The notes under the pieces: model-generated
Told to the model about the DNA's origin: nothing
Seen by the model: the letters and a program-made list of their open reading frames with translations, nothing else
Database searches by the model: none
Program-made: the position numbers and the translations under genes
Assembly: GCF_004152845.1 (NCBI RefSeq)
Contig: NZ_SEON01000012.1
Location: 1-64,000, forward strand
DNA length: 64,000 bases
From: Sphingobium fuliginis
Lineage (GTDB): Bacteria > Pseudomonadota > Alphaproteobacteria > Sphingomonadales > Sphingomonadaceae
Reading direction: 5' to 3'
Shown: positions 43,353 to 51,760 of the stretch, piece by piece
Layout: each line of letters starts with the position of its first letter
Numbering within the stretch: position 1 is the stretch's first letter

Positions 43353-44362
43353 TCACCATCGATGGATCGGAGGGAGAAGGCGGAGGGCAGGTCGTTCGCA
43401 ATTCGTGCGCGCTTTCGCTCGTCACTGGAGAACCTGTCCGCATCACCAATGTCCGTGCCCGTCGCTCCAAGCCTGGCCTGATGCGCCAGCATGTGACGGC
43501 TATCGAAGCGGCTTGCGCCATTGGCAACGCCAGTTGTGAAGGATTGAGCGTCGGATCGTCCGAACTGACCTTCCGGCCGGGGCGCGTGATTCCGGGAGAC
43601 TATCATTTTGCGGTGGGGACGGCCGGTTCCACGGGTCTCGTCCTGCAGACCGTTCTCATGCCCCTGATTCTCGCCGGCAGGCCTTCACGCTTGGTGTTGG
43701 AAGGCGGCACGCACAACATGCTGGCTCCGCCGTTCGATTTCATCAGTAAGGTCTTCCTGCCGGTCATCAACCGCATGGGACCGCGCGTCGAGGCAAAGCT
43801 TGTCCGCCATGGCTTCTACCCGCGCGGTGGCGGCCGGATTGAGATCGATATCGCCCCGGCCCCGCTTGCTCCCGTCGATTGCATCGAGCGGGGGCAACTG
43901 CTGGATCGAAGCGCTTGCGCCTATTTCGCGGGATTGCCGTTCGATATTGCCGAGCGGGAAATCAAGGCGGCGCAGCGGGGACTTGGATGGAATGATCGGG
44001 AATGCTTCGTGCGGGAACTGCCGGAGGACCAGGGGCCGGGCAATATCCTGTTGCTCGAGGCTCGCTTCGAACATGGCACCGAGATCGTCAGCGGTTTCGG
44101 GGAACTGGGTGTACCAGCTGAACGTGTGGCGAAGCGGGCGGTAGGCCGGATGCTCGGTTTCCTCGAATCGAGGGCCTTTGCAGGCCCCTATTTGGCAGAC
44201 CAACTCCTGCTGCCTTTTGCGCTCGCAGGTGACGGAAGGTTTACGACCGTCAAGCCGAGCCAGCATAGCTTGACAGCCAGTGACGTGATTGCGCTGTTTC
44301 TTGAGCGCCGGTGCGCTTTCGAACCGGCGGGGGACGGGTCGCACCTGATGGAGATCAGATAG
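43349..44362 (+). CDS. rtcA: RNA 3'-terminal phosphate cyclase
   Basis: 337 residues from the ATG at 43349. The family motifs are MITIDGSEGEGGGQVVRNSCALSL in two pieces, ARRSKPGLMRQH, GSTGLVLQTVLMPL, FYPRGGGRIEI and the catalytic histidine H306 in KPSQHSLTASD. RtcA uses ATP to turn RNA 3'-phosphates into 2',3'-cyclic phosphates, which are the substrate ends for RtcB. The gene seems intact although the rtcB beside it is truncated. The usual sigma-54 activator gene rtcR is absent, as is a sigma-54 promoter that I could identify. Confidence 0.94.
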   Translation: MITIDGSEGEGGGQVVRNSCALSLVTGEPVRITNVRARRSKPGLMRQHVTAIEAACAIGNASCEGLSVGSSELTFRPGRVIPGDYHFAVGTAGSTGLVLQTVLMPLILAGRPSRLVLEGGTHNMLAPPFDFISKVFLPVINRMGPRVEAKLVRHGFYPRGGGRIEIDIAPAPLAPVDCIERGQLLDRSACAYFAGLPFDIAEREIKAAQRGLGWNDRECFVRELPEDQGPGNILLLEARFEHGTEIVSGFGELGVPAERVAKRAVGRMLGFLESRAFAGPYLADQLLLPFALAGDGRFTTVKPSQHSLTASDVIALFLERRCAFEPAGDGSHLMEIR

Positions 44363-45094
44363 GTCTGACGCACACCCAATAATGTGCCAGCCATAGCGTG
44401 ATTCTGAAGAAAAAATATGAACCAGACGCCTGGGGATATGTGCAGGTTACGGTGGACATGTCAGTGTCTTTTTCTTATAAGTATAGATGTCGATTGAAGC
44501 TGTTCTTCACAGGAATGTGGGAAACGGATTGGTAAGATAGGATTTGGACAATAAATTAGATTCTATATCAATTACTTACGATATAGATAATAATCCCTCC
44601 GTCTCCGCCACCTTTTCCTCACATTGATGGTATCAAGACAAGGTGCGTCACCGGGCAGCCTGATCATTCCCGGCGACATTCATCCCAGCGGAGTGCAAAT
44701 CAGTGTTTCCAAAAGATAAAATCCTGACTGCAAGATTTAGCCTTTGAAATCAGTCCAGATTTCGGTTTGGCCGAACGTCTATTGATGAAGAACTGAACTC
44801 AGCACTCTATTCCCTATATCTACTTCAGCAATGCTCTTCCGCGCGGCATCCATTGATTTCGGTTCGTCGCAGGATGTGCTCCAATTGCCTCTTCAACTAG
44901 CTGACTGATCCAGCCTGTTCATGTACCAGAAAGGTCATTCTCAACAGGCAGAAGCTGCGCGGCGTCATGCCGCACATCTTAGGAAGGACAATGGAGGGGG
45001 TTCTGACAGCCGAATACGCCATCACGCAGACGGCAGTCGGACGAAAAGCTGCGGCATTGCAGGCCCGACTATCGAAGCTTGGAGGAGTAGCGTG
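44363..45094. other. Gene-free stretch with right island end and promoter of ompA-like gene
   Basis: 732 bases with no credible gene. From 44400 to 44600 the sequence is strikingly AT-rich for this genome (runs such as TTTTTCTTATAAGTATAG), and it ends at the attR repeat. Beyond 44616 is chromosomal DNA leading to the OmpA-family gene; its ribosome-binding site is GGAGGAG at 45081-45087. An open frame that reaches back to 44921 is not convincing as an N-terminus because a Sec signal starts at 45095. Confidence 0.6.
44592..44615 (+). repeat. Attachment site repeat, right end (attR)
   Basis: 24 bases identical to 39929-39952. The flanks differ on both sides (T instead of G before, T instead of C after), so the repeat boundaries are clear. 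It is a fragment of the tRNA-Ser 3' end, not a tRNA gene. Confidence 0.9.
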
Positions 45095-45958
45095 ATGAGT
45101 GTGATTTCCAGAAGCCCCAAATGTCTCTTGTTGCTTGCCCTGCTGTCCGGGGCATCGGCCAGCCTGGCTGCGCAGACGCAGGACCCACCGTCGGCCGATG
45201 TCTCTGCGACCGCTTATCTGCCCGCCGAAAAGTCGGAAGGCCCAGAGATAAAGGGCATCATTTCCGCGCGCAGCGGCGACAAGATGCAGGTCACGGCGGC
45301 AGACGGCACCAAATCCGTCGTCGCCATCGACGATGCCACCCGGATTACCGCCAGCAAGGGCTTTTTCGGCCTTAACCGCAGCAAACTTGCCGCAACCTCG
45401 CTGCTGAACGGCCTGCCGGTCACCGTCAAGACGTTGCAGTCGGGCGGCGGGCTCGTGGCCAGCCATATCAATCTCCAGAACAAGGATCTGAAAACCGCGT
45501 CCATGATCCACAATGGCACGGCCCAGCGCTTCGACGAACAGACTGCCGCGACCGAGGCGCTGCGCGGCCGCATGGGTGAGATCGACCAATATAATGTGAA
45601 AAGCACGACCAACGTGAATTTCGACACCGGCAAGGCGGTGCTGTCGTCTCAGGCGAAGAACGATCTCTGCGCCACGGCGGCGACTGCCGAGGGAATGAGC
45701 AACGCCCTGCTGCTCGTGGTCGGTTACACCGATTCCACGGGAGACGAGGATTTCAACCAGGAGCTTAGCGAGAAGCGGGCCGGCCGCGTCGTCAATTATC
45801 TTCAGCAGGCGTGCGGGTGGAAACCCTATCGCATGCTGACGCCCACCGGCATGTCCGAAGCGGACCCTGTGGCGAGCAACGACACCATCGAAGGCAAGGC
45901 GCAGAACCGCCGGGTCGCGGTGAATATCCTAGTCAGCAAGGGCCTTGACGGACTGTGA
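45095..45958 (+). CDS. OmpA-family protein with N-terminal DUF5666-like domain
   Basis: 287 residues from the ATG at 45095 (GGAGGAG upstream). The Sec signal ends ASASLAAQ (about residue 27). Residues 45-140 form a small beta domain (EIKGIISARSGDKMQVTAADG, AIDDATRITASKGFF) similar to DUF5666-type modules. Residues about 170-285 are an OmpA C-terminal peptidoglycan-binding domain, with NFDTGKAVLSSQAKNDL, VGYTDSTGDEDFNQELSEKRA (the diaminopimelate-binding D and R) and AQNRRVAVNI. No N-terminal barrel is present. It is likely a periplasmic or outer-membrane-linked protein that anchors to the wall. A strong terminator follows. Confidence 0.87.
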   Translation: MSVISRSPKCLLLLALLSGASASLAAQTQDPPSADVSATAYLPAEKSEGPEIKGIISARSGDKMQVTAADGTKSVVAIDDATRITASKGFFGLNRSKLAATSLLNGLPVTVKTLQSGGGLVASHINLQNKDLKTASMIHNGTAQRFDEQTAATEALRGRMGEIDQYNVKSTTNVNFDTGKAVLSSQAKNDLCATAATAEGMSNALLLVVGYTDSTGDEDFNQELSEKRAGRVVNYLQQACGWKPYRMLTPTGMSEADPVASNDTIEGKAQNRRVAVNILVSKGLDGL

Positions 45959-45964
45959 GATGCG

Positions 45965-45993
45965 CGGGGTGGGTTCCGCCCACCCCGGATTTT
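45965..45993 (+). terminator. Rho-independent terminator of the OmpA-family gene
   Basis: CGGGGTGGG (45965-45973) pairs perfectly with CCCACCCCG (45979-45987) around the loop TTCCG, and GATTTT follows. It starts 7 bases after the stop codon. The opposite gene ends at 46029, so it may act on both strands. Confidence 0.8.
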
Positions 45994-46028
45994 CGAATGT
46001 GGCCATGTCTCTCGCGAAGCGCGAAGAT

Positions 46029-47045
46029 CTAGATCCGGACGATCAGCGTTCCGGCGTTGCGCCCGTTGAAAATGTCGACAAAGGCGTCGGGTATGCGCTC
46101 GAACCCGTCCCGCACATCATAGCGATTGCGCAGCCGCCCTTCAGCTTCCCACTGTCGTATCGATGCGATCGCGGACGCATAATCGTCGGCATAGTCCCCG
46201 ACGACAAAGCCCTGCATCCGAATCCGTCCATAGACCAGCTTCATCATATCCCGGGGGCCGGCGGCGGGGCTATTCGAATCATAGGCGGCCAACTGTCCGC
46301 AAAGCACGATGCGGCCATGGGGCGCCATCCGGTCGACGGCCGCCTGCAATATGTCCCCGCCCACATTGTCGAAAAAGATGTTGATGCCGTCGGGACTGGC
46401 CTCCTTCAAAGCCGCAGGAAGGTCGGCCGAGCGATAGTCGATCGCCACATCCGCACCGCCTTCTTCCTTCAGCCAACGACATTTGTCGGGACCGCCCGCC
46501 ACCGCGATGACCCGGCAGCCCGCGATGCGGGCCATCTGGCACACCATCGCACCGACCGATCCCGCCGCACCGGACACGAGCACGGTCATGCCGGGTTTCG
46601 GCTCCCCCACCGCGAAGAGGCCGAAATAGGCGGTCAGGCTGTTGGGCGAGTACAGCGTCATGGCGTCGACCGGATCGATGCCGGTCTCTAGGGTGGTGAC
46701 GGGCACGGCCGCCTTATCCGGCTGCAGAACAGCATAGTCCTGCCAGGGCGCCACAGCCGTAGCCCATTGCCCGGGTTCAAACCGTGCATGACGAGACGCC
46801 AATATTTCGACCGCCGCCATGCCCCGAACCGGGTCGCCGATGCCGATCGCGCCGCGATAGCTGCGTTCGGGCGGGTTCAGCCAGTTGCGGATCGTCGGCG
46901 CGCAGGAGATGATCCGCGTGCGGACGAGAATGTCGCCCTCCTGCAGCGCGGGCGTATCGAACGGCTCCTCCCGATAGGCGAAGTCGCTGGCGCGCACCGC
47001 GCCTTCGGGCCTGTGCGCAAGCACCCAGGAGCGGTTGAGGGTCAC
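46029..47045 (-). CDS. NADP-dependent medium-chain oxidoreductase (CurA/leukotriene-reductase type)
   Basis: 338 residues. Family start NRSWVLAHRPEGAVRASDF, then NWLNPPERSY. The cofactor-binding part is TVLVSGAAGSVGAMVCQMARIAGCRVIAVAGGPDKC (in pieces, with the A-A-G-S-V-G loop), and NIFFDNVGGDILQAAVDRM. Zinc-independent MDR enzymes of this kind reduce activated double bonds of enones or enoyl compounds. It ends the beta-oxidation operon and overlaps the FadB-like gene by 4 bases, so it probably removes a double bond from a pathway intermediate. Confidence 0.91.
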   Translation of the reverse strand: MTLNRSWVLAHRPEGAVRASDFAYREEPFDTPALQEGDILVRTRIISCAPTIRNWLNPPERSYRGAIGIGDPVRGMAAVEILASRHARFEPGQWATAVAPWQDYAVLQPDKAAVPVTTLETGIDPVDAMTLYSPNSLTAYFGLFAVGEPKPGMTVLVSGAAGSVGAMVCQMARIAGCRVIAVAGGPDKCRWLKEEGGADVAIDYRSADLPAALKEASPDGINIFFDNVGGDILQAAVDRMAPHGRIVLCGQLAAYDSNSPAAGPRDMMKLVYGRIRMQGFVVGDYADDYASAIASIRQWEAEGRLRNRYDVRDGFERIPDAFVDIFNGRNAGTLIVRI

Positions 47046-49111
47046 GCCCTGTCGCCGAACCGCCGCCCCGTCTCTGCCAGCCGCACGAGCAGCGGCGCGG
47101 GGCGGAAGGTTTCGCCATGCACCGCCGCCAGCCGGCGCATGTCCGCCACGATCCCGTCCAACCCGACCTGATCGGCCCAGAATAGCGGTCCGCCGCGATA
47201 GACTGGCCAGTTATAGCCCAGCACGGCGGCTATATCGATGTCGGAGGCGCGCAGCGCGATGCCTTCCTCCAGGATCTTCGCCCCTTCGTTGACGACCGGA
47301 TAGAGCAGCCGCGCAAGCAGCGCCTCGTCGCCCGATGTGGGCGCATGGGCGACGCCTCGCGCCGCGGCCACCTCGCTTATCAGGCTGCCAGTCACGTCCG
47401 ACGGACGCGAGCGCCGCTTCTCATCATAGTCATAATAACCCGCGCCGCGCTTCTGGCCCAGCCGTCCGGCGGCGACAAGATCGCCCATCACGGTGCGTTC
47501 CGTCGCGTTCCGGCCGATGACGTCCAGGCCCACCAGATCCATCATCTGGAAATGGCCCATGGCAAAGCCGTAGTCGACAAGCACGCGGTCGATCTCCGCG
47601 ATCGGCGTGCCTTCCAGCATCATCGCTTCGGCCTGCGCGCCACGCGGAGCCAGCAGCCTGTTGGCGATGAAGCCGTCGCACACGCCGCTCAGCACCGCCA
47701 CCTTGCCGATCCGCTTGGCCAGCCGCATCGCCGTGGCGACCACCGGCTTCGCCGTCTCCGCCCCTCGCACCACCTCCAGCAGGCGCATGACATTGGCCGG
47801 CGAGAAGAAGTGGAGGCCGATGACCCATTCGGGCCGGCTGGTCGCCGCCGCGATGCGATCAAGGTCGAGGAAAGAGGTATTGGACGCCAGGATCGCCCCC
47901 TGTCTGGCGATCCGGTCAAGCCGGGCGAAAATGTCCGTCTTGACGTCCATGCTCTCGTAGACGGCTTCGATGATGAGATCGGCGTCGGCGAGCGCGGCGA
48001 GGTCGAGGCTGGGCGAAATCAGGCCCATGCGCTGCTCCACCTGCGCCGCCGTCATCCTTCCCTTGGCGGCCGTAGCCTCATAGTTGCGGCGGATGGTGGC
48101 GATGCCGCGATCCAACGCCTCCTGGCTCGTCTCCACCAGCGTAACGGGGATGCCGGCATTCAGGAAGTTCATCGTGATGCCGCCGCCCATCGTGCCCGCG
48201 CCGATGACGCCCACCGATCGGATGTCGATCGCGGATATGTCGGGGCCGATGTCGGGAACGCGGGCCGCCTCCCGCTCCGCGAAGAAGACATGGCGCTGGG
48301 CGGCGGATTCCGGGCTGGCGACCAGCCGCTCGAACAGGGCGGTTTCCTTTGCCAGCCCCTCATCGAATGGAAGGGTCACTGCTGCCTCGACAGCCTCGAT
48401 GATGGCGGCGGGCGCGACGAACCCCTTGAACCGGCGTGCGTTTGCGGCGGCAAAGGCGGTGAACAGCTCCGGGCGATCCCGGTCGCGCTGGAGCGCGTCG
48501 GCCCGATCGCATATTCGCGGCTTCGCACCGCCATCGGCCACGATGCGGCGCGCGAAGGCCAGCGCCTCGTCCTGCAAGGCCGCATCATCGACCACGGCGT
48601 CGACCAGCCCGAGCGAAAGGGCTTCGGCAGCCTTGATCTGCCGCCCGGACGTGATGATTTCGAGCGCCGCCTCCGCACCGACGATCCGGGGCACGCGCTG
48701 GGTGCCGCCCGCGCCGGGAAGCAGGCCCAGATGCACCTCCGGCAGGCCGACCTTCGCGCTCCGCGCCGCCACCCGATAGTGGCAGGAGAGCGCCAGTTCG
48801 AACCCGCCCCCAAGCGCCGTGCCATGAATGGCGGCGATGACGGGCTTGGGCGCGTCGTCCAGCATGGCGCAAAGGTCGGGCAAGGACGGCGGCTGCCAGG
48901 GCTGGCCGAATTCGGTGATGTCCGCGCCGGCGATGAAGGTCCGTCCGGCGCAGAGCAACAGGATGGCGCCAACCGCCCCATCGCTGAACGCCTGCTCCAG
49001 TTTGGCCTGCAATCCCTGACGGAGGGACGCCGAGAGCGCGTTAACCGGCGGATTGTCGAGCGTGATCAGGGCGACGCCGTCGGTGACGACGCTGGTTGCG
49101 GTCTGCTTCAT
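47042..49111 (-). CDS. FadB-like enoyl-CoA hydratase / 3-hydroxyacyl-CoA dehydrogenase
   Basis: 689 residues from the ATG at 49111. Residues about 1-190 form a crotonase domain (AGRTFIAGADITEFG, HGTALGGGFELALSCHYRVA, EVHLGLLPGAGGTQRVPR with the catalytic Glu). Residues about 290-690 are the NAD-dependent dehydrogenase: VGVIGAGTMGGGITMNFLNAG, then ASNTSFLDLDRIA, GLHFFSPANVMRLLEVV (catalytic His-Glu region) and a duplicated C-terminal helical domain. It performs two consecutive beta-oxidation steps. The gene begins one base after the acyl-CoA ligase stop. It is shorter than E. coli FadB (729). Confidence 0.93.
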   Translation of the reverse strand: MKQTATSVVTDGVALITLDNPPVNALSASLRQGLQAKLEQAFSDGAVGAILLLCAGRTFIAGADITEFGQPWQPPSLPDLCAMLDDAPKPVIAAIHGTALGGGFELALSCHYRVAARSAKVGLPEVHLGLLPGAGGTQRVPRIVGAEAALEIITSGRQIKAAEALSLGLVDAVVDDAALQDEALAFARRIVADGGAKPRICDRADALQRDRDRPELFTAFAAANARRFKGFVAPAAIIEAVEAAVTLPFDEGLAKETALFERLVASPESAAQRHVFFAEREAARVPDIGPDISAIDIRSVGVIGAGTMGGGITMNFLNAGIPVTLVETSQEALDRGIATIRRNYEATAAKGRMTAAQVEQRMGLISPSLDLAALADADLIIEAVYESMDVKTDIFARLDRIARQGAILASNTSFLDLDRIAAATSRPEWVIGLHFFSPANVMRLLEVVRGAETAKPVVATAMRLAKRIGKVAVLSGVCDGFIANRLLAPRGAQAEAMMLEGTPIAEIDRVLVDYGFAMGHFQMMDLVGLDVIGRNATERTVMGDLVAAGRLGQKRGAGYYDYDEKRRSRPSDVTGSLISEVAAARGVAHAPTSGDEALLARLLYPVVNEGAKILEEGIALRASDIDIAAVLGYNWPVYRGGPLFWADQVGLDGIVADMRRLAAVHGETFRPAPLLVRLAETGRRFGDRA

Positions 49112-49112
49112 G

Positions 49113-50654
49113 TCATGCGTCCTGTCTGGTGGGCGGCGCCGCGCGCCTGCGGGCGACCTCCTCCACGGCGATGGCGGCCATCGCCTTCTTGTCGAGCTTG
49201 CCGGTGGCGGTGACGGCCATCGCCTCGACCAGCACCAGATGCTCTGGCCATTTCTTGCGGGACAGGCCCTGCTGGGAGAGGTGGTCGAGCAGGGCGGACA
49301 GGTCGATGCGCCCGTCATCCGTGCGCAGCCGGCAGACGGCGCAGGCCTGTTCGCCCAGCTTGCGTTCGGGCACGGCCACCACCGCCACCTCAGCGACGGC
49401 GGGATGGCGCAGCAGGGCTGCCTCCACCTCGGCCGGATCGATGTTGAAGCCGCCCCGAATGATCTGGTCCTTGATGCGGCCGACTACGCGCACGAAGCCG
49501 TCCTGATCGCGGACGATCTCGTCGCCGGTCAGGTAGAAGCCGTCGGGCGTCATGCGCTCCTGCCCCGCCCCCATGCCCTGCGCATAGCCCAGGAACAGCG
49601 AGGGGCCGCGCACGCCTGCCTGCCCCCGGCTGCCGCGCGGCAGGGGACGCAGATCGGCGTCGAACGCCTCCTCCTGCGTGCCGGGAAAGGGGATGCCGTC
49701 GAACAGCTGACGACGCTCCAGCGAATGGGACGGATGGGTGGAGGCATGGCCCATGCATTCGGACATGCCGAACATGCGCAGCGCCTTGAGGCCGAGCAGC
49801 CGGTCGGCGTCCTCGATCAGTTCCGGCGTCATCGCGCTGCCGCCCACCGCCATGGCGCGAAGCGGCAGGCGGCCGGTCCATTCGCCAAGCCGCGCCGCCT
49901 CCACCATCGTGAAAAGATGCGTCGGCACCGCGATCGCCCAGCCGCATCCATAGCGTTCGGCCCGCCGCAGCGCTTCGGCCGGCACCCAAGGGTCGACCAG
50001 CACCAGCGGATGCCCCAAAGACAACGCAAAATGCGCCGTGAAGGTGAAGCCGGGCGCACTGTCGAGCGGGACGATGCCCAGGATCGCGTCATCCGGTTGC
50101 AGACCCGCAATGGCCGCGCAGGCGCGGGTCGCGTAGTTCAGGGCTTCGGGGCCATGCATCACCCCCTTGGGGACGCCGGTGCTGCCGGAGGTGAAGCCGA
50201 TGAGCGCGGTGTCGCGATCGCGGGGGTCGCTCGATCGTCCGCCGATAGCAGCGAAAATATCGGGCGGGGCGCTGCCGGCGCCGCTCACCTTGGCGGCATG
50301 GCCGAGCGAGGATTCGAGCGAGGCAAGGTCGCCCGCTCCGAGCTTTGGCGATACGGGGCAGAAGGTCGCCTGCAGCGATGATATGGCAAGCGCCGTCGCG
50401 ATCGTCGCAGGGCTTTTATGCGCGGTGACGAGGACGCGGTCGCCCGGCTCGACCCCTACCGCCTTCAGCAGAGCCGCGATCTCCACCGCCTGCTCCCGCA
50501 ACTCCTCCCGGCTCCACAGGCGATCATCGCAATCCGCCAGGGCAAGCGCGTCCGGTTCAGCGTCGGCAAGGCGGGCGAATTGCGGCCAGAGCCGCTCGGC
50601 ATCCCATTCGAACGCCGGATGGCTTTGCTCTTCAGGCAAGGGATTGCCCTCCAT
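49113..50654 (-). CDS. AMP-dependent acyl-CoA synthetase
   Basis: 513 residues. Adenylate-forming motifs: P-loop LIGFTSGSTGVPKGVMHGP, the A5 region (MFGMSECMGH), YLTGDEIVRDQDGFVRVVGRIKDQIIRGG in pieces (A7-A8) and the A10 lysine in AVTATGKLDKKAM. It activates a carboxylic acid to its CoA thioester with ATP. It resembles cyclohexanecarboxylate- and medium-chain acyl-CoA ligases. It is the entry enzyme of the operon. Its 5' end overlaps the SDR gene by 23 bases. Confidence 0.93.
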   Translation of the reverse strand: MEGNPLPEEQSHPAFEWDAERLWPQFARLADAEPDALALADCDDRLWSREELREQAVEIAALLKAVGVEPGDRVLVTAHKSPATIATALAISSLQATFCPVSPKLGAGDLASLESSLGHAAKVSGAGSAPPDIFAAIGGRSSDPRDRDTALIGFTSGSTGVPKGVMHGPEALNYATRACAAIAGLQPDDAILGIVPLDSAPGFTFTAHFALSLGHPLVLVDPWVPAEALRRAERYGCGWAIAVPTHLFTMVEAARLGEWTGRLPLRAMAVGGSAMTPELIEDADRLLGLKALRMFGMSECMGHASTHPSHSLERRQLFDGIPFPGTQEEAFDADLRPLPRGSRGQAGVRGPSLFLGYAQGMGAGQERMTPDGFYLTGDEIVRDQDGFVRVVGRIKDQIIRGGFNIDPAEVEAALLRHPAVAEVAVVAVPERKLGEQACAVCRLRTDDGRIDLSALLDHLSQQGLSRKKWPEHLVLVEAMAVTATGKLDKKAMAAIAVEEVARRRAAPPTRQDA

Positions 50655-51426
50655 CGACCAGGAAGGTCTGACCGGTGATGAAACTGCCCGCGTCCGACGC
50701 CAGCAGGGCGAGCGTGCCTGCCACTTCTTCCGGGCGGCCGAAGCGGCGCATCAATATGCCTGCCCGCGTCTTTTCCTGAATGGCGGGATCGAGCGTCTCT
50801 GTCATCCCCGTCTCGATCGATCCGGGCGCGATGGCGTTGACGCGGATATTGTGCCCGGCCCATTGGGCGGCGAGATCGCTGGTCAGGTGAACGATTGCCG
50901 CCTTGCTGGTGGTATAGGGAACGACCTGCCCGGCGTCCGGCTGATAGGACAGGAATGCGCCTACCGACGCGATATTGACGATGGCGCCGCCGCCCGCCGC
51001 GATCATGTGGCGCGCGGCGTGGCGGCAGGCGAGGAAGGTGCCGGTCACATTGACGTCCATCACCTTCTGCCAGCCCTTGAGCGGGATGTCCTGCGGCAGA
51101 CCCCACCAGGAGGCGCCTGCATTGTTGATGAGGATGTCGAGCCCGCCCAGCCGATCGACCGTTCCCGCGACCGCCGCCTCCACCGACGCCTCGTCGGCGA
51201 TATTGCAGGAAAGGCCGACAGCCGGAACCCGGAACCGCTCGGCTATGCCGGCCGCCAGATCGGCGCAGTCGGCCTCCGTGCGGGACGCAAGGGCGACGGC
51301 GCAGCCCAGGTCCGCCAGCGTTGCGGCCATGGCTTCGGCCAGCGCGCCGCGTCCGCCGGTTATGAGCGCGCGCTTGCCGTCGAGGCGGAATTGGGCAGCG
51401 GTGAAGCCGGGGTTCCAGTCAGCCAT
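50632..51426 (-). CDS. Short-chain dehydrogenase/reductase
   Basis: 264 residues from the ATG at 51426, which overlaps the EthD gene by 8 bases. Classical SDR: cofactor loop ALITGGRGALAEAMAATLADLG, LDILINNAGAS, catalytic Ser in NIASVGAF, Y-x-x-x-K in YTTSKAAI, and C-terminal ITGQTFLVDGGQSLA. The residues after strand 2 (ASRTEAD) favour NADP or mixed use. It probably oxidises a hydroxyl of the pathway substrate or of a CoA intermediate. Two SDRs in the locus suggest that the substrate carries more than one hydroxyl. Confidence 0.93.
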   Translation of the reverse strand: MADWNPGFTAAQFRLDGKRALITGGRGALAEAMAATLADLGCAVALASRTEADCADLAAGIAERFRVPAVGLSCNIADEASVEAAVAGTVDRLGGLDILINNAGASWWGLPQDIPLKGWQKVMDVNVTGTFLACRHAARHMIAAGGGAIVNIASVGAFLSYQPDAGQVVPYTTSKAAIVHLTSDLAAQWAGHNIRVNAIAPGSIETGMTETLDPAIQEKTRAGILMRRFGRPEEVAGTLALLASDAGSFITGQTFLVDGGQSLA

Positions 51427-51757
51427 GATCGTCTCCGGCAAGCAGATCGACCTCATCGGTGATGAGGATGATGCGGCGACCGCCCATGCCCTTTGTCTGG
51501 GCGGTCGCCGCCTTCCATTCGGGCGAGGCGAAGGCGGCGTCGAGCGCCGCCTGATCGGCGAAGGTCAGCACGGCGTGGCCGTCCCAGCCCGGTGCTTGCG
51601 GATTGTCATAATCCTTCGTCACCGCACCGTGCCGATAGGCTATCAGCCCGGGCAGTATCCTGGCGGCGTCGGCATGCGGGCCGCGCCACCAGGTGGTGAA
51701 CTGCTCGTGCGTCCAGTCCTGCGGCCGGCTGGCCAGGACGACCATGCTGACCGCCAT
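51419..51757 (-). CDS. EthD-domain protein
   Basis: 112 residues. Small alpha/beta-barrel (dimeric ferredoxin-like) protein: MVVLASRPQDWTHEQFTTWW, RGPHADAARILPGLIAYRH and FADQAALDAAFASPEW are EthD-family features. Such proteins accompany degradation of ethers, aromatics and polyketide-like compounds, and their exact activity is often unknown. It starts 3 bp after the enoyl-CoA hydratase stop and overlaps the SDR start. It could isomerise or dehydrate an intermediate. Confidence 0.86.
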   Translation of the reverse strand: MAVSMVVLASRPQDWTHEQFTTWWRGPHADAARILPGLIAYRHGAVTKDYDNPQAPGWDGHAVLTFADQAALDAAFASPEWKAATAQTKGMGGRRIILITDEVDLLAGDDHG

Positions 51758-51760
51758 GGC

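Larger units (their letters stand above)
39929..44615. mobile_element. Integrative island in tRNA-Ser carrying RNA-repair genes
   Basis: A 4.7-kb segment bounded by perfect 24-bp direct repeats. It contains, in one direction, a tyrosine integrase, an ATPase remnant, a truncated rtcB, a Cys-rich small gene and rtcA, then about 230 bases of AT-rich DNA. The integrase lies next to the tRNA as in P4-type islands. By eye its base composition is lower in GC than the flanks. The size is unusually small, and the gene junction at about 42235 shows that part of the cargo has been deleted. Confidence 0.88.

Noticed and set aside
44592..44615. Second tRNA gene near the right end of the island
   Set aside because: Only the 24-base 3' end is present; there is no acceptor 5' strand, D-arm or anticodon arm, so it is the attR copy.
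44921..45094. N-terminal extension of the OmpA-family gene
   Set aside because: The extension is hydrophilic and would bury the Sec signal peptide; a good ribosome-binding site (GGAGGAG) precedes the ATG at 45095.
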